A stretch of 64,000 bases of DNA. Origin: Mesostigma viride (Eukaryota; Streptophyta; Mesostigmatophyceae; Mesostigmatales; Mesostigmataceae). The DNA is taken from assembly GCA_009746045.1 (NCBI GenBank), contig RPFO01000104.1, positions 7,244,750-7,308,749 of the forward strand. The letters are read 5' to 3'. The notes beneath the pieces were generated by a model that worked only from the letters and a program-made list of their open reading frames with translations, had not been told where the DNA came from and made no database searches. The stretch's first letter is position 1, and each line of letters starts with the position of its first letter. Positions 22,345 through 32,515 of this stretch are shown in pieces. The position numbers and the translations under genes are program-made.

Positions 22345-25300
22345 GATGACAGCGATGACGACGCGGTGGAGGGCGGGGAGGATGACGATGGCCAGGGGTT
22401 AGGCGGGAGCCTCCTCCAGGGCCCGCTTGGTGACGGCGGCGGTAGCGGCAGCGTGGCAGCGCTCAACGGCGGCCTGGCCAATGGTCCCGGCGCCCTCGCG
22501 CTGCGCGGTGGCAACGGCGATGACGAGGATGAAGAGATGGAGATCGAGGCCATACGTGCGGGTGCAGAGGGGGGCGGAGCGGCAGGGATGGGCGCGGTGC
22601 TGGCATCTGTAGAGCGCAACGCGGGGTATGCAAAGAAGAAGAGGCGGAGGGGTAACCGGGATGGCCGCGAGAGGGTGGACCTGCTCTCCATGGGTGGCCT
22701 CCAGTCTCCCGGTAGCCTGGCCGCGCTGGGCATGCGGCGGCCGCGGATATTGCTGCATGGGGCGGAAGGCGCGGGGCAGGTGGGTGGGGTGGGAATGCAC
22801 GCTCTGCTTGACCACTTTTGGTTGGTCGCTTTCCCAGCCGTACTTGGTGGATGATTTGTATTGGATTGCTCTTGTTCTCTCCTACTAGTATATGATTTCT
22901 CATGCATGAGCTCCCTTCCGCCCACTGCGGCACCAGCACCTACTCTTAGCTCTCTTGTCAGAGAAGAAAAGGCGCTTCTGTTTCGCACCTCTGTTTGGCT
23001 CTTCTGTCTGGCTTCCATGTTCGGCGCTTATGTTTGGCTTTCATGTTTGGCGCCTATATTTTGCTCTCATGTTTGGCGCTTGGCGCTTATGGCTTTCATG
23101 TGTGGCGCTTATGTTTAGCTCTTCTATCTCGTACGTGACCGCCCTGTTGCCCCCCGCAGGGCTACCTTGCCCCCGCTGCTCTCATCATGCTCTCGTTATT
23201 ATCTGTTCACGCTCGCTCACATTTGGTCGCTCCTGTTGGATCCCTCCTCTGCCACCATGCCGCAGGGCTACCTGGCCCCCGCTGCTCTCATCATGCTCTC
23301 GTTATTATCTGTTCACGCTCGCTCACATTTGGTCGCTCCTGTTGGATCCCTCCTCTGCCACCATGCCGCAGGGCTACCTTGCCCCCGCTGCTCTCATCAT
23401 GCTCTCGTTATTATCTGTTCACGCTCGCTCACATTTGGTCGCTCCTGTTGGATCCCTCCTCTGCCACCATGCCGCAGGGCTACCTGGCCCCCGCGCTTCT
23501 GCACGCACTGGAGCAGCTGCCCTGCCAGGCGCTGGGCCTGCCCTCGCTTCTGTCGGACGTCTCAGCCAAGACGCCCGAGGAGGCGCTGGTGCATGCGCTG
23601 GGGGAGGCGCGCCGCAACACGCCAGGGGTGCTCTACCTGCCCCACATCCAGCTGTGGTGGGACACGGTGCGTGCGCTAGTGGGAGCGTGGAAGATGGGGT
23701 TTGTGGGAGCGTGCGGTGGTCACAAATGCATGGGGTGGTGGGCAGCTCATGCGTGTGGGGAGGGGGATGCATCGGCGTGAGATGGTGGTCGCGGTTGGTG
23801 CAGTGTGCATGTGCATATGCGCTTGTGTTCATGCTTGGTGCATGCATGTGTTTGTCTTGGTGGTTGGGGGATTGGATTGGGTGGGAGCAAACAATCATGC
23901 ATGTGGTTGCCCATGACCAGAAAATCAACATGTGCAGTCTAGGCTGTCACGAGGGCTACCCTCTCCAATAAGGGGTCGCTGTGCCAAGCTTTAGGTGCCA
24001 AGGGGGCGCATACATGCCACACCTCGGCAGTTTCTGACACACACACACACACGGTGTGGCTTGGAGAGCCCTTGGTTGTTTCTAATAATAGTAACATCAC
24101 TAGTAATATCAAACTATCTCTTACAGTTTCTTGTGCGGCGACCCCGATGCTTGCCCATGCGTGCCACTTGCCGCTGCATCGGTGTCACCCTCCGCCCGTT
24201 TACCCCCTCCCCATGCTTCCGCCAACGGGGTGACCGCGGCTCCCCATTCCCCCCCAAAATAGCTGACTGATGCCTGCACCAAGGTCATTCTCCCCCCCTC
24301 GCCCTGCCCCCCCTTCACCCTTGCCCTGCCCCCCTTCACCCTCGCCCTGCCCCGCTTTACCCTCGCCCTGGCCCCTTCACCCTCGCCCTGCGCCCCTTCA
24401 CCCTTGCCCTGCCCCCCTTTACCCTCGTCTACTCCTTGTCCCCCCAGGCGCACGACTCACTGCGCGCGACACTGTGGATGCTGCTGGCGGAGCTTCCCCC
24501 CTCGCTGCCCCTGCTGCTGCTGGCCACGAGCGACCTGCCGGTGGAGGAGCTGCCAAGCGAGGTGACCGCCCTCTTCGAGGGGTGCAAGTACGTGAATTTT
24601 ATGGTCATGATTGTGGAGGTGAGGGCTTTTGCAAGTGAACTTGTGCACATTGGGGTGGGTGGGTGGGTGGGTGGGTGGGTGGGTGGGTGGGTGGGTGGGT
24701 GGGTGGTGGGTGGGTGGGTGGGTGGGTGGGTGGGTGGGTGGGTGGGTGGGTGGGTGGGTGGGTGGGTGGGTGGGTGGGTGGGTGGGTGGGTGGGTGGGTG
24801 GGTGGGTGGGTGGGTGGGTGGGTGGGTGGGTGGGTGGGTGGGTGGGTGGGTGGGTGGGTGGGTGGGTGGGTGGGTGGGTGGGTGGGTGGGTGGGTGGGTG
24901 GGTGGGTGGGTGGAGGGAACATGTGCGTGTGTCGTGGGAGGGGCAAGAGAAGGCTGCAACTTGCACGTACGTTTTGGGTGGGGGTGGAAAAAGGAGGGCC
25001 AGATGCAAGCGTGCGCGAGCAAAAAAGAGCTGAAGGTGGCGTTTTCTATCATCCTTTGCGGTGGGTGTGGGCGTGCTGGATGGTATGGTGAGTACAGGTG
25101 ACAAGTCTGTTCTCCCGTGCAGTCCTTAGCTGATCTCTGCATCTTTTTTATCAAAAAATGGCATCCATTTCTTCTCTGTGCGTCTGCTTGTCAGACTTAA
25201 TTGTTTATCCATTGTGGTTGACCTCCTGCGACATGGAATCGCTCCCTCTCCCCCTGCCTCTCCTGCTCATGGAATATCCCCCCCACCCCCACCCCGCCAG

Positions 25301-27219
25301 CTTTGAGGTCCCGCGGCCCACCCCTGCCGAAACAGTGGAGTACTTCTCGCTCCTGCTGTCCACTGCAACGGGTGTGTACATCCGCAACCTCAAGCGCAAG
25401 GCAGCGCTGGAGGCCGCACAAGGGGCCGACACGCAGGCGCTGGAGGAGGCGAAGAGGCGGCGGCGGCAGCAGCCACCGCCACTGGCCAAGGCGCCCGTGG
25501 TCCCTGTGGGGCCGAGCGAAGAGGAGCTCAGGGCGCGCGCGGCGGCCGATGAGCTGGCACTCCGGCAGCTGCGGATGTTCCTCCGTGACGTGTGCAACCG
25601 GTAAGTGCAACCGCTGTCAGCGAGTGCAAGAAAAGAAGCGCGGAAAAGTGCCTCCGGTATAAAGCGGTTGGCAAAGTGCCACCGGTAACGGAAGGGAGTT
25701 TGTGCAACCGCTACGGGAGTTGTCGCGGTTGCAACCTGTATGCAAGGGGTGGTGGTGTTAACTAGTGAGAGTGGGGTGGTGTGCAAAAAATACTACGTAC
25801 GTGATGGGAGCAGCATGAGTCACGCCAAGTAACAGCCCATGGGCACTGTCAGGGTGAGCAAGCGCCAACAGTAGCTGGCACCGTGACGCGCGCAACCAGT
25901 AACGTAAGGTTGCTGTGTGGCGGCACCAGTAGCAGGGCGTAGGGACTGACGCGGCTCATCCCATGATGGCCCCATCGTTGCTGTTGTCGACGTGGCCAGA
26001 CACGCGCGGTCTCGGTCACTGGCCTCTTGGGGCCAATTTGCACGATGGCTACCACGGGGTTCATGAAGCTCACGGCGATTGACTTGGCGGCCAGACAAGT
26101 GATCTAGAGCACTGCACCTTCTGAGGCCATGCGGACTTGTGGCTACTGGCATCCTACTTTGGCTGTGTTTATGCGGCATCCCTGGAGGGTCTTCCTTTCT
26201 CCGCACCGGTGCCGGTGGAGATCATTGTCCTTAAAACCTGTATGCTACGGCATGGCTCATGTCTGCTGGCACGCCCATCCCTCCTCTACCCCACTTCCCC
26301 CCTCTCTTCAGCCCCTCCTCTTTCCCGATTCCCTCCCCCCCCCCCCCCCTTTTCACCCTCTTCTCCCCCAGGGTGCTCCTTTTTCGCACTTGTCTTTTCT
26401 CTGCTGCATTCCCCCGCCACCTCTTTTCTTATGCCGCCTCACCCCCCCCACCTTTTCCCCCTTCCACCCCCTTACCCCCTTCCACCCCCTTACCCCCCAC
26501 CTCTGCCTACCCCCCCCCCGCAGCCTGCTCATGGGCCGTCGCTGGCGCATGTTCGCGGTGCCCTTGACCGAGGAGGTCGCCCCTGGCTTCTCCAAGCACG
26601 TGTCACGCCCCATGGACCTGTCCACGCTGCTGCGGCGACTGGACGAGGGGGCCATCACGAGCTGCGACGCGTTTCTGCAGGATGTGCATGCGATCGTGAT
26701 TGGCGTCAAGGTGCGCGAGGCTACGATTAAGTTATAGTGCTTCGTTCATGGGAGGATGGTTGCCTAGCCAAGCTTTTGGGAGGGGTGGTCGGCATCAAGG
26801 TGCGCGACATGAAGTTGTAGTGCTTCGTAAGGTTATGGAAGAAGGGTTGCCTATCCAAGATGTTGGGAGGAGTGGTCGGCATTACGGTGCGTGATATATA
26901 ATGGGACAGTTTGTGATGAGGGTAGTGGGGCCTGTAGCTTCGCAAGCCAACCTCTTTACGGTGGCTGGATGCCTGCGTTGTCGGCGGGGACGGATGAGGG
27001 GTGAGGCGGATTGGGACGGTGGGAAGCGCGGCGGACGCATAGGGGGTGCGATGGCGAGACTGGAGGGTGCATGTAGGGGATGAGCGCAGGAGGGAGGCAC
27101 GTGTAGTTGGTGAAGATAGGTAGCGCATGTGGGGTAATGTTTAGGACAGGCATGAGGCGGGCTAGCGCAGGGTGATCCACGCACACATACCCAGACATAC
27201 ACACTCGCGCACGGACACA

Positions 27220-27251
<32 letters not shown>

Positions 27252-28583
27252 CATACACAGCGCGCTCATACATACACTGTAGCCCACCCTTATACGTGCC
27301 CACAGGAGTACTATAGCGCCGACGACCCGGAGGCCTCGCGCGTGATCAGCCGCGCGTGCGCCCTCGAGGACACGGCCGCGCTCATGCTGGCACGCGTCAA
27401 CCCGCAGCTGCGCGCCGCGTGCGACGAGATCACGGCGAGGGGTGCGGGGGGGATTCTCGCCGCGGCATGCCCGCAGCCGTCGGCCAACCCCGGGGGAGGG
27501 TCCCGGCGGGTGGCGGATGCCAGCGGCCACGCGCAGCATCCGCAGCAGCCGGCGGTGCGCACGAGCCGGCGGCTGCGAGGCCAAGCGGTGGAGCTGGTGG
27601 TGGACATCAACCCCGAGGACTTGCTGCGGCGCGCCACATCCGTCAGCGCCCGCCGCGGGGGAGGGGGGAGCGCCGTCTCTGAGGACGAGGGAGGGGCGTT
27701 GGTGGGGCAGGCCAGGGAGGACGGCGGTGGTGTTGCGGCGCCCAGTAGCTGTGATGGCGAGGGGGGCGGCGCCGGGTCGCCCTCGGAGGCCATGGACGTG
27801 GATGGGGCGGAGAACGGGGCGTGGCCAGCAAGGCATGGGCCAGGGGCACGGCCAGGGAGCGCTGGGCTAACCAGCGCAGGGATGGAGGGGCCGGAGGCCG
27901 GGGCACGGGTTGAGGGGGAGGGGTATGTGGCTCGATTGGAGGATGGTGGCGCTGCGGCTGGCAAGGTTGGGGTTGGTGGTGCACTGGAGGCATGCGCCGC
28001 TGGGGGGGCAGCGGCAGTGGCTGCTGGATTGGGGAGGGATGGACAGAATGGTGGTAGTGGCGAGCAGGCGAGGTTGGGCGCTGGCGGGCTGGTTGCGGGT
28101 GACAGGAGTAGTGGGGGTCCTTTGTTGGAGGCGGGCACAAACGGGGTGCATGCAGGTGCCCCGAGTGCTCAAGGGCTTGCCAAAGGCGTTGCCCATACTG
28201 TGGCTGGGGGGGCAGGGCCGTCAGAGCCGCGTGAGGGTGTGGATGATGTTGAGGGCGGGGACTGTGCTGCAGCAACGGCCCAGGGTGCTTTGTCATTGGC
28301 ACGACCAGCACCGCCTCCGTCACTGTCGCAGGAAGAGTTGGGTCGAAAGGAGCGCGCGTTTGCGGAGCGGCTGCCAGGGATTGCGCGACGGCTGGAGCAG
28401 GAGGCCCGTGGGTTGCTGCTGCCGGATCTGGAGATGGTGCACGCTGAGCTGGCGCGGCTGATCAGCAGCCATCAAGGGAATGCTGGCGACTGCGATGCGT
28501 TGCTGCGGGACTTGGAGGCGTTCAGTAGTAAGGAGATGGTGGTGTCCAGGCGTCTGGGCCGTGCATACTGCGGCGATGCTTGA
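15831..28583 (+). CDS. ATAD2: ATAD2/Yta7-like AAA+ ATPase with bromodomain
   Basis: Chromatin-associated hexameric ATPase of the ATAD2/Yta7/Abo1 family, which acts on histones. Eleven exons join in one frame: 15831-16001, 16559-16654, 17384-19917, 20616-20885, 21411-21654, 21997-22779, 23478-23666, 24448-24587, 25301-25600, 26524-26710 and 27306-28583. Total is 6192 bases, 2063 residues. Residues 1-830 are acidic and low-complexity with repeated Arg-rich motifs (RYGLRR, RYALRR, DPVLRE). AAA1 has GPPGTGKT at 915-922, Walker B IIFFDEID at 975-982, sensor GATNR, and RRPGRF at 1033-1038. An Asp-run insertion lies in exon 6. AAA2 is degenerate ([10 protein letters not shown]), as in the family. 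A bromodomain spans about 1565-1680 ([16 protein letters not shown]). A 380-residue tail follows. The start ATG was chosen because it opens exon 1 and leads straight into an RYGLRR motif. At about 2060 residues it is longer than animal ATAD2. Introns carry large repeats, and two splice sites are multiplied. Confidence 0.92.
20279..20560 (+). repeat. 37-bp tandem repeat, about eight copies
   Basis: Units (core CTTGCTTCCTTTTGGGGT) begin near 20287, 20324, 20361, 20398, 20435, 20472, 20509 and 20546. They lie in the intron before exon 4 of the ATAD2-like gene, ending about 55 bp before the acceptor. Confidence 0.92.
23154..23510 (+). repeat. 106-bp tandem repeat spanning the exon 7 acceptor
   Basis: The junction CCGCAG followed by GGCTACC occurs at 23160, 23266, 23372 and 23478, an exact 106-bp period. 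Only the last continues into the coding sequence of exon 7 of the ATAD2-like gene ([13 protein letters not shown]). The first three are followed by GYLAPAALI and then intron sequence. The repeat therefore includes the 3' splice site and the first bases of the exon. Confidence 0.93.
24270..24447 (+). repeat. Pyrimidine-rich minisatellite before exon 8
   Basis: Imperfect copies of a 21-bp C-rich unit (CCCTTCACCCTCGCCCTGCC) run almost up to the CAG acceptor of exon 8 of the ATAD2-like gene, forming a very long polypyrimidine tract. Confidence 0.8.
24654..24912 (+). repeat. (GGGT)n array
   Basis: About 260 bp of GGGT repeats with one GGT interruption, in the intron after exon 8 of the ATAD2-like gene. 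Long GGWV or HPPT reading frames across it are repeat products. G-quadruplex potential on the + strand is high because every unit has a GGG run. Confidence 0.97.
26702..26895 (+). repeat. About 88-bp repeat of the exon 10 donor
   Basis: GGCGTCAAG|GTGCGCGA at 26702 (the real exon 10 donor of the ATAD2-like gene) is followed by GGCATCAAG|GTGCGCGA at 26791 and GGCATTACG|GTGCGTGA at 26878, each with similar downstream sequence. The 5' splice site is thus present in three tandem copies. Confidence 0.88.
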
Positions 28584-29100
28584 TGATGTGTAGTAGCGAC
28601 ATCGGTAGGGCTCCTCAGGGTGTTAGCCTTTCTGTGGGAGGTTGGCATGCCACAGATGCAGCCTGCATGTGCGGTGATGAAGTTGTAATGTTGTCTTTTA
28701 TTGATCATGTGCGATCTGCCGCAAGCTTATGTGAAGGGTTACGGCTGGCCATAGACCATTTGCCCATATTTCCAATCATTTATTTGATTTATTCATGCAA
28801 GTCCCTGGATGTGGGTTTAGGGTTAAGAGTTCAGGGTTTAGGGGGTAGCCAGCCTAACTGTGTTTAGCCAGCCTAACTGTGTTCCGCCAGCCTGCAAGAC
28901 ACGTATTCCTAGGTATGGTATGGAAAATGTTGGACTACTGCATGTAGCAAATCCTGGAAGCAATAACGCACACTCCTCTTTTTTTTTAATTTGCAAGCTA
29001 GCGGGCATGTGTGGATTAATGAATATCGCACGCATTAATCCGCATTAATCAGCATTAATCCGCACGTGACTGTGTCACATGGGTGCCAATACAAAGTCCT
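28584..29100. other. 3' flank of the ATAD2-like gene
   Basis: No gene is seen. It contains a short degenerate plant-type telomere motif near 28815-28843 (GGGTTTAGGGTTAAG and GGGTTTAGGG) and a small ATTAATCCGC repeat at 29033-29062. It ends near the first retroelement sequence. Confidence 0.55.
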
Positions 29101-29108
29101 AGAACCCC

Positions 29109-29165
29109 TATCAAGGAGACAACGAGCGCAGGCCAGAAATCAGGAGAATCCGGACATCCATGGTA
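29109..29165 (-). mobile_element. Penelope-like element 3' end, orphan copy
   Basis: On the minus strand this matches the last ~55 bp of the full Penelope-like element at 35480-35531 (core GGCCTGCGCT, ending CTTGATA), with several differences. Only the terminus is present, so it is a severely 5'-truncated or rearranged copy. Confidence 0.7.
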
Positions 29166-29356
29166 ACTCATCATCCACCATGGTAACTCATCATCCATCT
29201 CATGAACTCGGCACAAATCCGGCCACGAGGTAGCCATGGCTGTCGGAGCTCATAACTTTCACGTTTGAGCACCGAATTTAGCCGTGAATATCACTATCGC
29301 TTCGTCTTTCTAAGACGCACATGCTGATATAATTTTCTGAATCTAAAACGCAATAT

Positions 29357-30714
29357 ATGGCAAACAAACGCGCCCCGACGCAACGCAGCCTGGCGGCCGC
29401 GCTCGGCAATGACAATACGTCTGCAGCTCCGGCTGCAGCTTCGCCATCAGGTCCGGCAGGCGGCGATGACACTAGTCGTGCACTGGTGGTCGTCCCGCAA
29501 CCCCCCGGGCTTAACGCCTCGCCATCTGCATCGCCTGACCATAAGCGCACCCGCCCAGCCGACGACACAGGAGGGTCTTCACGCCCCCAATACACAGAAC
29601 CGAGCTTTCGTCCCCGGCCTTTCAAGGTCGCAGATTACGACTGGGCCACCATTTCTCCGACCGATGCTATGCGCTGCATCTTCTTCGGGGATTACGCTTC
29701 GCTTAACGACCTGTGCCTCCATCTCTACTCCACCAACCGCCTCCTCGCCCCGGACGGCAGCCGCGTGGGCAACATCTACCATCTGATCGGCGGCTTCCGC
29801 CCCCATCTCCAGCACGCCATCCTCAACTCCCTTCTCCAGCGCTCTGACGCCGAGATCTGGGCTTCACCCCTTTCCGTCCCCACCCTCCGCTCCATCCTCA
29901 CGGAAGCCTTTCAGCAGCACGTGACCCCCCTTGCTGCCGACATAGCAGCAATCGGCGGCACGCTGACTGCTGAACTTCCTCACATTTCCACCGCCGCCGC
30001 CTCCACCTCCACTGCCATTTCCGCCTCCACTGCCGACATCAAAGCCCAGCTCCTTGACCTCGACCAACGCCTTCAAGCCACCGCCACCGCCCTTGAGAGC
30101 TTGCATGACACCGCCGGCCTCACCGCCCAGGCGGTGAAGGACATCGCCGCCCAGCCGGCGCCTGCTGGCTCGGCGGGCGATGCTCCCTCCACCTGGGCGG
30201 ACTTGCTTAAGCAGCACACCACCTCCACCACCTCCACCATCTCGGCACAACTCAAGCAACAAGCCCTCGACCTTCGCGAGGAAGCCGACATCGCCCGGCG
30301 CAGCCACAATGTCATCGTCAAGCACTTCGACCAGCTGGCAGGTGAGACCTCCACGAGCCTTCTTGAGGCATTTAAGCGCGCCATTCTTGCCCCCATGTTA
30401 CTCACTGGTGAGCTGGACATGTCGGCTGTCCGCCTCCCCCGCGCGCGGGGAAGGCTGGCCCGGCACCCGTGCTCCTCACCTTTAAGTACATGGCGGACAA
30501 GCTGGCGTTCCTTAAATGCCGCAAGAAGCTCTCGGAGACTCGCTTCACGCTGGACGACGACTTGACCCTGGCCCAGCAACAGCGGCGACGCGAGCTATGG
30601 CCGACCTACCTTCAGCTCCGGCAGAGCGCAAGGGGGAAGCCGGTATACTGGAGGGGGGCGGTCATCCACGTTGACCACAAGCCCTGGCAGCCCCCTCCTG
30701 CCACCTCAGACTAG
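29357..30714 (+). pseudogene. LINE-type ORF1 relic, copy 1 (one-base frameshift)
   Basis: A 402-codon frame begins with an Ala/Pro/Ser-rich N terminus, then a conserved block (DYDWATISPTDAMRCIFFGD), then a long Thr/Ala/Ser helical middle (STADIKAQLLDLDQRLQ). The C-terminal block continues in another frame from about 30469 (LTFKYMADKLAFLKCRKKL, then GKPVYWRGAVIHVD, stop 30714). Comparison with the second copy at 44091-45083 shows that a single T is missing near 30450 (GGGGAAGG against GGGGTAAGG), which explains the frameshift. The C-terminal block resembles the RNA-binding ORF1 or ORF1-like proteins of non-LTR elements. That assignment is inference from pattern, not a database match. No reverse transcriptase follows directly. 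Confidence 0.65.
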
Positions 30715-30822
30715 GAATATATATTAATAATATAATTACTTACAGCAGAGTGAAATCACTCAAACCAAAGCAAACGCCCAGCTATAAACCTCTATACAGA
30801 GCCATGTCAAACAGTGTGAGCC

Positions 30823-30906
30823 AGTACGGCAATACGGCAATACGGCAAAACCTCGGCGTATTGCGTATTGCCGTATTATACGCGTATTATACGCGTATTA
30901 TACGCC
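30823..30906. repeat. TACGGC/GTATTA palindrome-rich cluster, copy 1
   Basis: Direct and inverted copies of ATACGGC and GCGTATTATAC are packed within about 85 bp, beginning with three AATACGGC-type units and ending with three CGTATTATA units. A related cluster lies at 32350-32505. Confidence 0.8.
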
Positions 30907-31169
30907 AAAAAAAAAAAGTGTTTTTTTGACCGGAAAAGTGGATTTTCAACTAGGATAAAATATTCTAAGGTGTTTATCCCATGGGCGTGCCTCTCAAAAA
31001 CTCTAGCTAATGTCTCAATCTTGATGAAAAACAATACAATGCACGTAGAGGTCGCCGGTAGCCGTTTGACACTCACTTGGTTGTCTCATCAATTGTATGA
31101 AGTGTAATTAATTAATTAATTAGTTAATTATCACGTGACTGCGTCACGTGGGTGCCAATACAAAGTAGA

Positions 31170-32349
31170 GGAACCTTCAACCCCTGTACACAATGAGAGG
31201 GAGGGAGGGCGCCCTAGCTTCTCTCACTGCCACCGCCCACCAGTCGGTGGGCAGGCCACATCGAGCGCTCTATCCACATCACGGGGCCGGGGCGCATCAC
31301 TGTGGGACAACCATTATTAACGATACCAGAGGTAGGCTGAAGCATAGCTGATGCTGTACAAGAAAGGTGAAGTGGGCTCAACGGGCGTCTGCTAAGGCAT
31401 AAGCAAATGGCCACGCTGAGCCATGGCTGGGCTAATGTGATTGCGTTCATGCCACTCTAAACCGTTGGGGCTACTCTAAGCCGTTGGGGCTAGATCAGTA
31501 TACTATGCTCGAGAAATGCATGGCAAGTCATGCTATAATGTAAAAGCTATGTCGATTGCCCTCTTCTAGACAGCTGGCTAGAATCTATTCTGGGGGAGCC
31601 CTAGGGGGTGTCGACAGTTTGTTGTTTACATAAAGGTCATGAAGTGTGATACTCATCCACTGCATGGTATATAGATTGCTAATTGAACTAATTCCTTATT
31701 ACAACCATGAACTTATTGATAGGTATACGATTCGACCCAAAACCTTGATACAGTATGCAATAAAACGTGAACAGGATAGCACATACCAGATCAAAACCGC
31801 AGATTAATTACCTTCCTTGCTGGAGCTAGCCGGATGCCCACCTCATCGATGTAGCTGCGAGCCGCTTTCCTGGCCGTCGTCGCCAATAAAACATGTCAGC
31901 AATATATTTTACACATCTATCCGCGTACAAACGTATCGACTTATTTCCCGCCTAGTAACAGTTAGCACATGCACGGCGACCGACCTGGTCGCTGATCAAA
32001 CGAGGTTGCTGCACCGAGCATAGGGTCGAGACATATCTGCGCACACCCAGGCGTTGCCTGCCAATGATATACGCTGTTTAGGACCTATGGATCATGCCTG
32101 CAAAATTGCAGTTCAAAATGTCAAGCCATGCTCCCATACCAGTCAGATTTCTGCACCTCCATGGCCGCGGAGGTCAACTATCATATTTATGCAAGTCGGT
32201 CTCGTTTTGCCATCGTTTACCCACGCCGTCAACTGGCAGAGATGACAAGCGGGACCAACCGTAGGCCCGTACTCCCCAAGTACGGTTCAGGCTGCGTACC
32301 TGCCTAGGTCAGCAACGCCAAAACTAGCTCTGGCGCCAAATTCCGGAGC
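31170..32349. other. No gene resolved
   Basis: Moderate-GC sequence between retroelement relics, with no frame or repeat I can identify. Confidence 0.4.
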
Positions 32350-32505
32350 CGGGCGCCGTATAAGACGCGAAAAATACGTATTATGCGCCGTATTTGCGTT
32401 GAGAACGCAATACGGCGTATTTCTAGTACGTTAGTACGCCAAACCTCGCCGTATTGTATAATACGGCGTATTTACCGTATTATACGGCGTATTGGCGTAC
32501 GCTGA
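32350..32505. repeat. TACGGC/GTATTA palindrome-rich cluster, copy 2
   Basis: Repeated self-complementary words such as AATACGGCGTATT and CCGTATTATACGG, including AACCTCGCCGTATT, close to AACCTCGGCGTATT in the cluster at 30823. It ends just before a minus-strand retroelement relic. Confidence 0.8.
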
Positions 32506-32515
32506 TGTCAAATCT

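Noticed and set aside
24448-24618. Longer exon 8 of the ATAD2-like gene ending at 24618
   Set aside because: The donor at 24587 (AA|GTACGT) gives the right phase for exon 9 and produces the family-like [13 protein letters not shown] junction.
24429-25154. HPPT and GGWV repeat proteins
   Set aside because: Pure translation of the GGGT array; the same applies to 60409-61004.
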